Origin: Acidobacteriota bacterium
GTDB taxonomy: Bacteria; Acidobacteriota; Terriglobia; Bryobacterales; Bryobacteraceae
Length of the DNA: 64,000 bases
NCBI GenBank assembly: GCA_018268715.1
Contig: JAFDVZ010000010.1
Coordinates: 1-64,000 of the forward strand
Direction of reading: 5' to 3'
Below, piece after piece: positions 1-8,309 of the stretch. Made by a program: the position numbers and the translations under genes. Each line of letters starts with the position of its first letter. Within the stretch, counting starts at the first letter, position 1. The notes beneath the pieces are model-generated. The model worked only from the letters and a program-made list of their open reading frames with translations, did not search any database and was not told where the DNA came from.

Positions 1-49
1 GAGGCTCTCCGGCGCTCCGGGGGCACGCGCTTTCATACTCACTGGTAGC

Positions 50-607
50 TTACTCCAACAACCCCCTCACGCTCGGCGCTTTCACCGCGAGAGTCTGATC
101 GGGAAACCCATTGAGAACCAGCCACTCTCTCTGCGCTGGAGCCAGCTTTGCGTACGGCACAAGATCGGGATACTCCCTCAGGAACGTCTCAAATGATGAC
201 TCGGCAATGCCGCCTTTGAATCGACGCAGGTAGCCGTTCTTCAGCAACCGCTGCACTGTCGTCCGCGAGCGGCCGATATCCCGCGCCACCTGGCCGACGG
301 TCAGGGGTTGATGCTCTAGTTCGATCTCGCGCTTCCGGATTCGCTGCTTGTGTTTCCTTACGGCAGCCTTGCTGCGTCGATTCGGATTCTCCCCCTGCTC
401 GATTCCATCCCATTCATGGCGATCCCAGCGTGGCTTCCTCCGCCACGGCCACTGTTCGCGCGGGAGCACGCGTCGAAGAAACTCCTTGATCGCCTCCGGT
501 GTCCTCTGCAGCTCATCGGCCACGGCAGTCAGCGGCCGACGCAGATGCTCGGCTTCCAACGCCCAAGCCATAGCCACTCGCGATTCTGATGTCGTCCAGT
601 TCCGCAT
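50..607 (-). CDS. Helix-turn-helix DNA-binding protein, cargo of the accessory region
   Basis: The 185-residue product is very basic. It starts with a short Myb/SANT-like stretch (MRNWTTSESRV), has a Lys/Arg-rich middle, and a clear helix-turn-helix around residues 102-125 (LTVGQVARDIGRSRTTVQRL). Its last 60 residues resemble those of the gene at 1860-2651: both carry a 'G-[YW]-[LI]-R-R' turn, an E-[SA]-S motif, and a W-L-V-x-x-x-G-[FY]-P ending. It is therefore probably a sequence-specific DNA-binding protein of a family present twice in this element. The ATG at 607 lies next to an inverted repeat (604-650) that could be its operator. Its target is unknown. Confidence 0.7.
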   Translation of the reverse strand: MRNWTTSESRVAMAWALEAEHLRRPLTAVADELQRTPEAIKEFLRRVLPREQWPWRRKPRWDRHEWDGIEQGENPNRRSKAAVRKHKQRIRKREIELEHQPLTVGQVARDIGRSRTTVQRLLKNGYLRRFKGGIAESSFETFLREYPDLVPYAKLAPAQREWLVLNGFPDQTLAVKAPSVRGLLE

Positions 608-650
608 GCTCGACGACCCGCGTTCTCCTGCGGGTCTCGACTGGCATGCT
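604..650. repeat. Nested inverted repeat upstream of the HTH gene
   Basis: A hairpin stem GACCCGC (615-621) / GCGGGTC (630-636) is enclosed by TCGAC-containing flanks and by two copies of the palindrome GCATGC (604-609 and 644-649). It overlaps the start codon of the minus-strand HTH gene, so it could be an operator or an mRNA leader hairpin. Its function is inferred only from symmetry and position. Confidence 0.5.
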
Positions 651-1006
651 AGGTTTCCTCTGCGATTTCAACAATTGCCACGATCCGCCTTTCTGGTGCG
701 GGGTGTGGGGCGTGGCTCGCAACGCCGAGAGCTGCGTAACTACCTGCGTGGAAACACCTTAGGCTCCCATCGGCGCCATTCGCTTTGGGGCCGCGGAGTT
801 GTGCGCGGTCGTGGTCGAAAATTGTCGATCAACCCGCGTGTACGGGCTCCCGGAATGGCCCTTGCGCCGCAATGTGTGGTTGCATAGACCCTGGGGCCGT
901 TTTAAGCTGAAGCCTCTCACCCGAGTCATTCCAAACGCCGCCCTGGGTCCTCCGCTCACGGGTTGAAGCCGCTTTGGCATCTCGAGCGAAGTCCGGTGCA
1001 CTGGTA
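608..1006. other. Intergenic stretch without a supported gene
   Basis: About 400 bases separate the HTH gene start from the next plus-strand gene. Apart from the inverted repeat at its left edge, no convincing coding, RNA or terminator signal is seen. Open frames here lack recognisable domains and lie antisense to, or in the shadow of, the flanking genes. Confidence 0.5.
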
Positions 1007-1873
1007 ATGAACGAACCGCGTCCTGAGCGAGCCAAGAACGCCGCCACCGCATTGATTGATCGCAGGATGCTCGAACAATCGCTGCGAGTTCCATGGAAGC
1101 AGTTGTCGGCGGCAGTAGATCAGATCGTCGAATGGCGGGCGTTCTCTCTGTGGGTGAGAGCCATCGCTGACACCGAGGGATCGCTGCCGCGAGTCGTATG
1201 TGAAGCGATTAAGAAGCGATGTCCTGGCTTTCTGGAAGCAAGGTCCGGAGGCCCGGTGGGCAAACTGTGGACCGAACTGCTCGCTTGGTCCGAACGAACC
1301 GAGTTCGCGCAAGCTGTGCGGGGTGGCTGGATCGAAGCGGCGCATTACTATTCCGGCATTGATCCTCGCTCAGAGCCAGCGTGGCAACACTGGGAACGAT
1401 CCGCCGCTGCCTGGGCAAGTACCAAGCCGGGGCGGTACCCATCCTTCACGGAGTGGTGGACCGAAGCGCAGCATGCCGGCGCCGAAGTCGAGGGCTCGCT
1501 CGTCGAATATGCCATTGAGGCTGCGGCCTATTCACACTGGGCCGTTCTTGTCTTGATGACGATCGGCGATCAGCCGGCCCTTCGAGAGCACATCGAGCAG
1601 CGTTGCCCGGCTTTCTTCACAAGGAACTGCCTCCCTACTGGAAGCGACGATGCTGCATTAGGTCGATTCCGCGAGGCGCTGGAAGCCGCTCTCGTCGGCA
1701 GCGGCCCTCGTCTTGATGAGGCAAGAGTCGCCGCGCATTCGCACCCTCGGCTCATGCGAGTAGCGGCCTACTTTGCGGTCTGCAAGGAACAAGTTCGTCT
1801 GACTCCCGCCGCACCTATCCCGGCTTTTGAGGCATGGTTGCGGCAAGCGGACGACTTTGTCACCGCCCCGTAG
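1007..1873 (+). CDS. Hypothetical protein, mixed alpha-helical, unknown function
   Basis: The 288-residue protein is rich in Trp, Ala and Glu, with no signal peptide, membrane segment or recognised motif. I chose the ATG at 1007; a TTG at 974 would add 11 residues, and neither has a clear Shine-Dalgarno. The 3' end overlaps the convergent HTH gene by 14 bases. The pattern of short helices with repeated W-x-x-[AL] suggests a soluble helical protein. It sits between two related DNA-binding genes and is probably cargo of the integrative element. No function is assigned. Confidence 0.65.
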   Translation: MNEPRPERAKNAATALIDRRMLEQSLRVPWKQLSAAVDQIVEWRAFSLWVRAIADTEGSLPRVVCEAIKKRCPGFLEARSGGPVGKLWTELLAWSERTEFAQAVRGGWIEAAHYYSGIDPRSEPAWQHWERSAAAWASTKPGRYPSFTEWWTEAQHAGAEVEGSLVEYAIEAAAYSHWAVLVLMTIGDQPALREHIEQRCPAFFTRNCLPTGSDDAALGRFREALEAALVGSGPRLDEARVAAHSHPRLMRVAAYFAVCKEQVRLTPAAPIPAFEAWLRQADDFVTAP

Positions 1874-2651
1874 CACTCGCCTTCTTCTGCTGCTGTTGGC
1901 TTCTCGGATATCCATGGACAGCCACGAGCCAGTATTGCGTTTCGGGGGGAAGCTTCTCGAATCCGATTTCTGCCGGATGCTCCTTACAGAGTACGGAGAG
2001 CGATGCTTCCGTGATTCGACCTCTGCGCCGCCGAATCCAGCCGTGCCGCTGCCAGCGCCGGACATCGGCTTCCGTCGCTTGCAGGACCTCCATCAGTTCC
2101 TTTGTCTTGAAGCCGCCGAAGAAATCGGCGGACTTCCCCAGTCGTCGTAGGCGTGCGACGACGGACCCAATCGTACGCCCAAGCCGGCGGGCGATGAGTT
2201 CTTTGGGTTGACGGGCGAGGGCTAAAAGCGCCACGTCCGATCCGCGATCCCATAGCTGACGTTGTGCCGGACGGCAGCTCCGTAACCCGAGGGCTCGGGC
2301 TCTCTCGGCAATGTCGCGTCGAGTCCAGTCTGGGTGTCGGACTTGAAGCTGGGTGATCGCGGTAGTCGCGGACTTCTTGCCAAGCGGGTATCGGAACCGC
2401 AACAGGTTGTCGTCTTCGATTGTCCAGGGCTCGCTGGAGGAATGTTCTTCGGTGGGTCGTGTGGCAGAGCCGACAAGCGAGTTGCTCTTCGACCCGTTTC
2501 GGTTGGTCAAAGCGCGAGTTCCGTTGGTTGGCGGCTGAGCTTGATTGCGCGCAGCACACATTCCAACTTCGGGGCCCGAGAAGACACCGTTTGCCGGGGC
2601 TCCAGAATGCCCGGGGGAGGGAGGGCGCTGGGAGAAAGTTCCCTTCGGCAT
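1860..2651 (-). CDS. Myb-like / helix-turn-helix protein related to the gene at 50-607
   Basis: The 263-residue protein has a low-complexity N-terminus (about 1-70). A Myb/SANT-like segment beginning S-E-P-W-T-I-E-D-D-N-L-L follows at about residue 73. A second HTH-like region lies near LIARRLGRTIGSVVARLRRL. The C-terminal cassette (GWIRRRRGRITEASL through QYWLVAVHGYP) matches the one at 50-607. ATG 2651 is preferred over the upstream GTG at 2660 because AGGTGG lies five bases before it. The N-terminal 70 residues look poorly conserved, and another frame there encodes a C-R-L-C-H zinc-knuckle-like string, so an old frameshift is possible. Confidence 0.65.
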   Translation of the reverse strand: MPKGTFSQRPPSPGHSGAPANGVFSGPEVGMCAARNQAQPPTNGTRALTNRNGSKSNSLVGSATRPTEEHSSSEPWTIEDDNLLRFRYPLGKKSATTAITQLQVRHPDWTRRDIAERARALGLRSCRPAQRQLWDRGSDVALLALARQPKELIARRLGRTIGSVVARLRRLGKSADFFGGFKTKELMEVLQATEADVRRWQRHGWIRRRRGRITEASLSVLCKEHPAEIGFEKLPPETQYWLVAVHGYPRSQQQQKKASATGR

Positions 2652-3001
2652 GGCTTCCACCTGTTGAATCTCTACATGGGTTGGTTCCGGCTACGGCACA
2701 GCGATTCTGATCTCCAACGAGACACCTCCGGCCGCAACTGCTGGCTCCCTCAGGTCGGGAATGTGGACAAGTTGCCCCTACCATCACAAGAGCTGAAGCT
2801 GGCGAAATGTCCAACCTCACCCTCTTTGGCTGTTGGATGGCTCGTGTTTACAAGGATTTGGGGACCTGAGGCCGTGAGCCTCAAGCAAAGCGAAAATATT
2901 CGGGACTTTTTCCCGCGCTCAGACCTTTTAATAAGTAGAGGGGATGTCGCTCAATCGACACGCCTCTCTTGCACGTCGGCCAAGGGTCGGCAGGGATTCT
3001 C
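2652..3001. promoter_or_regulatory. Divergent intergenic region upstream of the sigma-factor cassette
   Basis: About 350 bases separate the divergent HTH and sigma genes and must contain both promoters. Near the sigma gene is a locally AT-rich run with a TAATAA hexamer (about 2930). Before it is a small inverted repeat GGGA-CTTTT-TCCC (about 2901-2913). A GGGAC box about 30 bases before the AT-rich run is reminiscent of ECF -35 elements, but no firm -35/-10 pair can be assigned by eye. Confidence 0.35.
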
Positions 3002-3622
3002 ATGGCAACAGACCACGAAAATCGCCCTGGCAACTTCGACTCGGAAGCAATCCCACCCTTTTGGCTGCGCGACGACGAAGATGGCAAACAACTGCTCGAT
3101 GTCAGAGTTGTCAAAGTGGCGGAGGAGAACTGGCCATGGGCGTTTCGGCTCGCCAGGAGCGAGTTGCGCGACGGTGCGGTCGCTCTTGAGGTCGTCGAGT
3201 TCATCGCCATCGAGGTCTCCAAGCGGCTGAAAGTCGAGCCTGCCGTCGAAACGAACCTCTCGGCTTACTTTAGAACGGCGTATGTCCACAGAGTGCGGGC
3301 GCTGGCCGTACGCAACGGCCGAATCCGCTATGAAGGCAGCCCCCACGATCTCGAATCGAACCACCAGTCGGTTGCGTCGGACTGGTTCAAGGTCTTTGAA
3401 GATCGAATGGTTCTCAAGGCGCTACTTCCATTTACCTCGGAATCTGTGCGCCGGATTCTGCACTACCGCCTGCTCGACTACTCCTGGAAACAAATCGCCA
3501 GGCAGCTCGCGGTTTCGGAGAAGCAGGCTAAGTCCCGTTTCTACTACGGAGTGCACCAAGCGCGGGAGGAGCTTTCCGCCGCCCAAGAGAAGCGGGCCCG
3601 TGGAGAGGAATCCGCACCATGA
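3002..3622 (+). CDS. RNA polymerase sigma factor, ECF-like
   Basis: The 206-residue protein has a divergent region 2 (about 35-105, ending in NLSAYFRTAYVHRVRALAVR) and a better region 4 HTH (about 145-190: RRILHYRLLDYSWKQIARQL, then AVSEKQAKSRFY). It should direct core RNA polymerase to a small promoter set. ATG 3002 is chosen because GGCAGGGA precedes it; a TTG at 2969 would extend it. The stop overlaps the next ATG (ATGA), so the two genes are translationally coupled. The downstream product has a zinc-finger anti-sigma signature, which fixes the pairing. The promoter target is unknown; autoregulation is likely by analogy with ECF systems. Confidence 0.85.
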   Translation: MATDHENRPGNFDSEAIPPFWLRDDEDGKQLLDVRVVKVAEENWPWAFRLARSELRDGAVALEVVEFIAIEVSKRLKVEPAVETNLSAYFRTAYVHRVRALAVRNGRIRYEGSPHDLESNHQSVASDWFKVFEDRMVLKALLPFTSESVRRILHYRLLDYSWKQIARQLAVSEKQAKSRFYYGVHQAREELSAAQEKRARGEESAP

Positions 3623-4365
3623 CGATGAGGGATCCAGAGCGAAGTTTCACCCGCCGCGAAGAGAAACGGCTACTTGAGAGTGCTGCGGCGCTGCTACGAT
3701 CCGATTTTCCGCAACCCGATAGAACCCGCTGTCCATCGAAGTCGGAACTGAAGAACTTGGCGTCCCGCCGCCGTGGCCTGGCTGATTCTACAGCCTTGGT
3801 CGACCACATCGGGAGCTGCTCTCCGTGCTTCGAGCAATATTCTTTGTACCGAGCGAGACACAAGCGGAGTATGCGGATTGCCTATGGGGCCGGTGCAATG
3901 GCGGCTGGAATTGCCATTGCGCTGCTGGCATGGCTTCCTGGGCGTCAGCATCCAATTCCCGTCCCCGCACCGCCTGCGCCAAGCATTGCCAAACGCAGCG
4001 AAGCGCCTAGTCAACCAGTTCGAATGACCCTGGACTTGTCTCAACGCGGCATTGCACGCAGTGATGAGCCCCGTGTGAGTGGCGCCTCACCGGATATCGT
4101 GCTGCCATGTGCCAGACTGCAGCTCTCCGTGCATCTGCCAATCGGAAGTGAAGATGGCAGATACGATGTCGCCGTGATCAATGCAGCCGGGGGGAATGTC
4201 CTCGAATCAGGCGGGGAAGCACGGCTCAGGAATTACGTTGAAATTCTGGAGGTTGAATTGGATCTGGCCGAATTGAGTCCGGGCAATTACAAGCTTGGCG
4301 TCAGGCGAGCCGGATCAAGCTGGAGGCTGTACCCGATCGTACTGAGTCGAAAGGAGGTGCCATGA
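3619..4365 (+). CDS. Single-pass membrane anti-sigma factor with HxxxCxxC zinc finger
   Basis: The 248-residue protein has a cytoplasmic N-terminus with the anti-sigma motif His63-x3-Cys67-x2-Cys70 (HIGSCSPC). One membrane segment follows at about 88-107 (AYGAGAMAAGIAIALLAWL), then a Pro-rich linker. The exported C-terminal domain (about 140-245) is predicted beta-rich and ends in S-W-R-L-Y-P. In ZAS-type anti-sigma factors the zinc finger region holds the sigma factor and the outer domain senses or is cut by proteases. It overlaps the sigma gene by four bases and the following S41 gene by four bases. The outer domain is not recognised; it could be a ligand sensor or protease substrate. Confidence 0.8.
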   Translation: MTMRDPERSFTRREEKRLLESAAALLRSDFPQPDRTRCPSKSELKNLASRRRGLADSTALVDHIGSCSPCFEQYSLYRARHKRSMRIAYGAGAMAAGIAIALLAWLPGRQHPIPVPAPPAPSIAKRSEAPSQPVRMTLDLSQRGIARSDEPRVSGASPDIVLPCARLQLSVHLPIGSEDGRYDVAVINAAGGNVLESGGEARLRNYVEILEVELDLAELSPGNYKLGVRRAGSSWRLYPIVLSRKEVP

Positions 4366-5582
4366 CGGAACATGCAACCGAGTTCTCGCCGTCACTTCGC
4401 GAACAGATCCTCGAAGCTGTCTCTCGGACTGTCCAGACGCGGTTCTTCGATCCCAACTTCAATGGCCGAGACTGGCAGTCCCTCGTCCAGGACGCCCGAG
4501 ATCAAATCCTTCGCGCACAAGAACCGGTCGAGTTCGAGTCCTCAGTGGACGAGCTTCTGAAAAGGCTGTCAGTCCATCCAGTCGGGTTCTTTCATCAGAC
4601 GCGCGCTAAGGTTCCCTTCCACCACGTGCTTCGCGCCACGCTGTTTCCGCGCAATGGCAACTGGGTGTTCCAGGATGTTCAAGAGGACGGGGCGGCCCAT
4701 GCCGCGGGCATCAAGCCCGGCGATTCACTCATGGCGGTCAATGATGAACCCGTCGTACCACCGGAGTCGGTTCGATTCCCAGCAGGGAGGGAGGCTTCTA
4801 TTGTCATCCGCCGTCGTGGTGGAGCAGAAGAGAGGATTGTACCGTCTGCTCCTCCGGCCGCCGTGGCACGTAAGCTATCTGTACGGGCCTCAGTTCTCCA
4901 TGATGGAGTCGGCTATCTGAAGATCACGCGGTTCCCCGGGTTGGTCGGAGTTGATATGGCCAGAGACATCGACTCAGCCATACAAGAGCTCTCCGAGTGT
5001 CGGGCAGCGGTGATCGACCTCCGCGGAAACCCGGGAGGGGGTTCGGCGAACCTGCGGCTGATGAGCTACCTGACCCCCGACAAGCGGCCTGTCGGCTACA
5101 GCCTCACCAGGCCACGCGCCGAACGAGGCTACCGTCGAGAGGAGTTGGCGCAGTTTCGGAGAATCCCGTACAACAAGCTAGCGCTGGTCTGGCTGGCGCT
5201 TCGTTTCAAGTTCGCGGACAAGTCTATCGTTGTCGTCACGGAAGGAATGAAGCCTCCTCGCTTTCAGAGCCGTGTCGTGCTCCTTGTAAATGAACACACG
5301 GTCAGCGGCGCCGAGATTGTTGCGGGTTTCGTCAAGGACCACCGCTTGGCCGTGATCGTCGGAAGCAGGACAGCTGGCCGACTCTACGGTTGGAGTTCGT
5401 TTCCAATTCAGCAGCAGTACCGGCTGACGATTCCCGTCAGCAATTACCTCACGTGGGAGGGAAAGTGCTTCGAGGGATCAGGCATCGCTCCTGACGTCGA
5501 AGTGCCGTTCTCGCCCGAAGCCGCCTTGGAGGGGCGCGATCACCAACTGGAGGAAGGAACCAGAATCGCGGCCAGTCTCTAA
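4362..5582 (+). CDS. PDZ-containing S41-family peptidase-like protein without signal peptide
   Basis: The 406-residue protein has an N-terminal helical segment, a PDZ domain (about 85-155, with D-V-Q-E-D-G-A-A-H-A-A-G-I-K-P-G-D) and an S41 core (about 175-390). The core contains V-I-D-L-R-G-N-P-G-G and N-E-H-T-V-S-G-A-E-I-V-A-G. Ser315 is the expected nucleophile. The general-base lysine usually found 25 residues later (Ser430/Lys455 in E. coli Tsp) is Arg340 here, in GSRTAGRLYG. No signal peptide or membrane segment is visible, so it appears cytoplasmic, unusual for the family. It may be an inactive or altered peptidase acting on the anti-sigma factor's inner part. Translational coupling (ATGA) places it in the sigma operon. 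Confidence 0.85.
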   Translation: MTEHATEFSPSLREQILEAVSRTVQTRFFDPNFNGRDWQSLVQDARDQILRAQEPVEFESSVDELLKRLSVHPVGFFHQTRAKVPFHHVLRATLFPRNGNWVFQDVQEDGAAHAAGIKPGDSLMAVNDEPVVPPESVRFPAGREASIVIRRRGGAEERIVPSAPPAAVARKLSVRASVLHDGVGYLKITRFPGLVGVDMARDIDSAIQELSECRAAVIDLRGNPGGGSANLRLMSYLTPDKRPVGYSLTRPRAERGYRREELAQFRRIPYNKLALVWLALRFKFADKSIVVVTEGMKPPRFQSRVVLLVNEHTVSGAEIVAGFVKDHRLAVIVGSRTAGRLYGWSSFPIQQQYRLTIPVSNYLTWEGKCFEGSGIAPDVEVPFSPEAALEGRDHQLEEGTRIAASL

Positions 5583-5617
5583 TCACAAAACGGAATCTCA
5601 CCGGAGGGAGACCGCTC

Positions 5618-8308
5618 ATGACTGTCCTTTCACAGATCCTGATTCGTGCTGCCCGCTTGCGTCTGGCCGTTGGCCTTAACGCGCTCCCTGCAATGGGGCA
5701 GCTTTGCATCGGCCTATGCGTGGCTTGGCCCGCCATGCTAGTAGCCCAATCGGAGGACCCAAACGCTCTGATGACCGAGGCGGAGCGGCTCTATTGGCTG
5801 GACAACTGGGTGAAGGCTCGTCCTTTGTATGAACGCGCCGAAGAACTCTTCGAGGCCAAGGGAGACGCTCGCAACGCCGCGCTGGCACGGATCAGTCGCC
5901 TGCGCGCCGACGCTGACCGACACTCCTATCCTGAAGCGAGCCAACAGTTGGCAAAGGAGCTAGAAAACCCGACTGTTGCGAACGATCCGCACGTTCGTCT
6001 TCGATGCCTCATGGTGAAGGCGACAATTGACCTCAGCATCGATCCGCCCTCGTCTGCTGATACGTGGAGAGAGGCACTAGAACTCGCAAACACCATCGGT
6101 GAGGCGCGTTGGGTCGCACGCATCCAAGGCGAACTCGGAATCGTTGCCTTTCTTGAGGGCAACAGCACGGAGGCTCGCGGGCTCATGACCAAAGCCATCA
6201 TGTCAGCGGCGGCCGCAGGCGACCTTGCCGGGCAGATTCGTGCCCTCTCGCTCATCGGTGTGGGACTATCCGAACTCGGCGAGTATGAGCGTTCCCTCCG
6301 TTACTTCGACCAAGCGTTGGATCTGTCCAAGAAGAACCCGGAGATCCGCTTTCCACTCATGGCCCACATGGGCAAAGCGCATTCTCTCAACGTGTTGGGC
6401 AGGAGTCGAGAGGCGCAAGAGTTTCTGGAACGGGCCGTTCGGTTCGTTGAGGATGCGGAGATGAACGTCTACAGGGCCGACATTTTGCAGGCCCTCTCCG
6501 AAGGCGCCATCCGGACCAAGGACTATAAGTCCGCCGTGTCCCTGCTGACAGAGGCAGTTCAATCCGCGAAACGCTTCGACATGCCTCGGCCGCGGGCAGC
6601 GGCGCTTCTGACTCTGAGTCGTGTCTACAAAGAGATGGGTGAGATGGAGAAGGCCGACGAGTGTGCCTCCGAGGCTGTCATTGCCGCACGGGAACTTGTG
6701 GACATGTATGTTCTCCCGCGTCACCTTGCCGGGGCCGCGGAGATCAAGGTCCTCCGCGGCAAGATCACCGAAGCGGATTCGCTCTACGAAGAGGCGGGCG
6801 ATCTGATAGAGGCTATGCTCGTCAATGTTCCGAGCGCGAGAATGCGCAGCACGCTGGTTGCCGCGATGAGCGAGGTCTATGTTGGCCACTTTGCACTCGC
6901 GGCTGAGAAGCAGGGCAATCCAGCAAGGGCCTTTGAGATCCTGGAGCGTGCGCGCGGACGCGCCGCCGCGGACGCGCTCCGTGCCATGCCTTTGCAGCAA
7001 TCGCGCCGAGATGGAGAAAAGGCGCAAGCCGAGAGGCAGGTGGTTGCCCTTCAAATCCGGCTGCAGCAGGCTGCCACACCCCGGACTCGCAAGGAATTGC
7101 TGGATCAACTGGCAGCCGCGGAAGAGGCGCTAGCTCCGCTTCATTTAGAGCAACATCGCTTCAACAGGTTCCTTCGAGGGGAGCCGGTTTCGCTTGAGCA
7201 GCTTCGCAAGGAACTACGAGCAGACGAGTTGATCGTTGAGTACCTGCTTGCCGAACCGGCGTCTTTCGCGCTGGTCATCTCGAAGACAACACTTCGTGTC
7301 CAAAAGCTCTCGAGTAGAAAGGCGATCTCTGATTTGGCGCAACGCTTTCACAACGAGGTCAAGACGAAGCGTGCGACGTCGGCCGAGGCTGGTGCGAGCC
7401 TGTCCGCTGAGGTGATCCGTCCCATCCCAGAGATCTTGAAGAGCAACCGTGTGATCTTCGTTCCGGACGGCCTGCTCCATCTCACGCCCTTCGACGCCCT
7501 CACGTTCGGACGGAGCGCCTACCTGGGGGACCGGCGGACAATCTCCGTGGCGCCTTCGGCGACGGTCCTCCAACTCATTCGAACCAACAGGCCATCACAC
7601 GCTCAATCTGCTCGTCTTTTGGCAGTGGGGAATGCGGCGTATCCCGTGGGTGGTGGCACAACCGCTGCCGCCCGAGAAACTCGCGGGATGTTTGATCCAA
7701 CCGGGAGCCGCATCGCCCGGCTTCCATCCACTGCGGACGAGGTTGCAGCTGTCGCCGCGCAAGCGGGGCCTAGGGCTGTTGTCCTTGACGGGAAGTCGGC
7801 GACGGAAACTGCGTTTAAGTCCCAGCCCCTCCATTCGTTCTCGGTTCTCCATCTTGCCGTACATGGAGTCGCGGACTCGAAGTTCCCGGACAGATCGGCG
7901 CTGGTGTTCGGCTCGGATCCTGCCTCCGACGAAGACGGACTGCTGCAAGTCCGTGAAATCGATTCCCTGCAATTGAACGCTGATCTCGTGACGTTGTCGG
8001 CCTGCGACACAGGCGCCGGCAGACTTCAGGGGCAAGAAGGCGTCGCCAACGTCGTCCGGGCGTTCCTATACGCCGGCGCACGCTCCATCGTTTCCACACT
8101 GTGGGAGGTCGACGACACCTTCACCGCGGCCTTGATGAAACGCTTCTATGCCAACCTGGGCGCCGGTCGTGACGTCAGCGAGTCCCTCCGGCTCGCCAAA
8201 CTGGAAATGCGTCGCAGGCTCGGCCCCAACGCGACGCCATATCTCTGGGGACCATTCACGGTGGTCGGTGACGGTTTGACGAAGATCCACTTCTCCGCCG
8301 CCCGTTGA
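5618..8308 (+). CDS. TPR-CHAT caspase-like protein
   Basis: The 896-residue protein opens with a hydrophobic leader (about 26-43, ending P-A-M-L-V-A-Q) that may export or anchor it. Tetratricopeptide repeats cover about 50-480, followed by a charged coiled-coil stretch (about 440-520). The C-terminal CHAT domain (about 590-890) carries the clan CD dyad: His749 in HLAVHG and Cys796 in SACDTG, followed by the usual G-x-x-G-V-A-N-V-V-R-A-F-L-Y-A-G-A-R-S-I-V. A GGAGGGA Shine-Dalgarno precedes the ATG, 35 bases after the S41 gene. CHAT proteases cleave partner proteins on a trigger read by their repeat domains; the anti-sigma factor is the obvious nearby candidate substrate, which is inference. 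Confidence 0.92.
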   Translation: MTVLSQILIRAARLRLAVGLNALPAMGQLCIGLCVAWPAMLVAQSEDPNALMTEAERLYWLDNWVKARPLYERAEELFEAKGDARNAALARISRLRADADRHSYPEASQQLAKELENPTVANDPHVRLRCLMVKATIDLSIDPPSSADTWREALELANTIGEARWVARIQGELGIVAFLEGNSTEARGLMTKAIMSAAAAGDLAGQIRALSLIGVGLSELGEYERSLRYFDQALDLSKKNPEIRFPLMAHMGKAHSLNVLGRSREAQEFLERAVRFVEDAEMNVYRADILQALSEGAIRTKDYKSAVSLLTEAVQSAKRFDMPRPRAAALLTLSRVYKEMGEMEKADECASEAVIAARELVDMYVLPRHLAGAAEIKVLRGKITEADSLYEEAGDLIEAMLVNVPSARMRSTLVAAMSEVYVGHFALAAEKQGNPARAFEILERARGRAAADALRAMPLQQSRRDGEKAQAERQVVALQIRLQQAATPRTRKELLDQLAAAEEALAPLHLEQHRFNRFLRGEPVSLEQLRKELRADELIVEYLLAEPASFALVISKTTLRVQKLSSRKAISDLAQRFHNEVKTKRATSAEAGASLSAEVIRPIPEILKSNRVIFVPDGLLHLTPFDALTFGRSAYLGDRRTISVAPSATVLQLIRTNRPSHAQSARLLAVGNAAYPVGGGTTAAARETRGMFDPTGSRIARLPSTADEVAAVAAQAGPRAVVLDGKSATETAFKSQPLHSFSVLHLAVHGVADSKFPDRSALVFGSDPASDEDGLLQVREIDSLQLNADLVTLSACDTGAGRLQGQEGVANVVRAFLYAGARSIVSTLWEVDDTFTAALMKRFYANLGAGRDVSESLRLAKLEMRRRLGPNATPYLWGPFTVVGDGLTKIHFSAAR

Positions 8309-8309
8309 T

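Noticed and set aside
348..887. Plus-strand reading frame of 179 residues antisense to the first HTH gene
   Set aside because: It has Arg/Ser-rich shadow composition, no domain, and overlaps a better gene with recognisable HTH and paralogue.
3002..8308. Interpreting the CHAT cassette as a type III-E CRISPR Craspase locus
   Set aside because: No CRISPR repeats, gRAMP/Cas7-11 or Csx30/31-like genes are seen; only the CHAT-sigma logic is shared.
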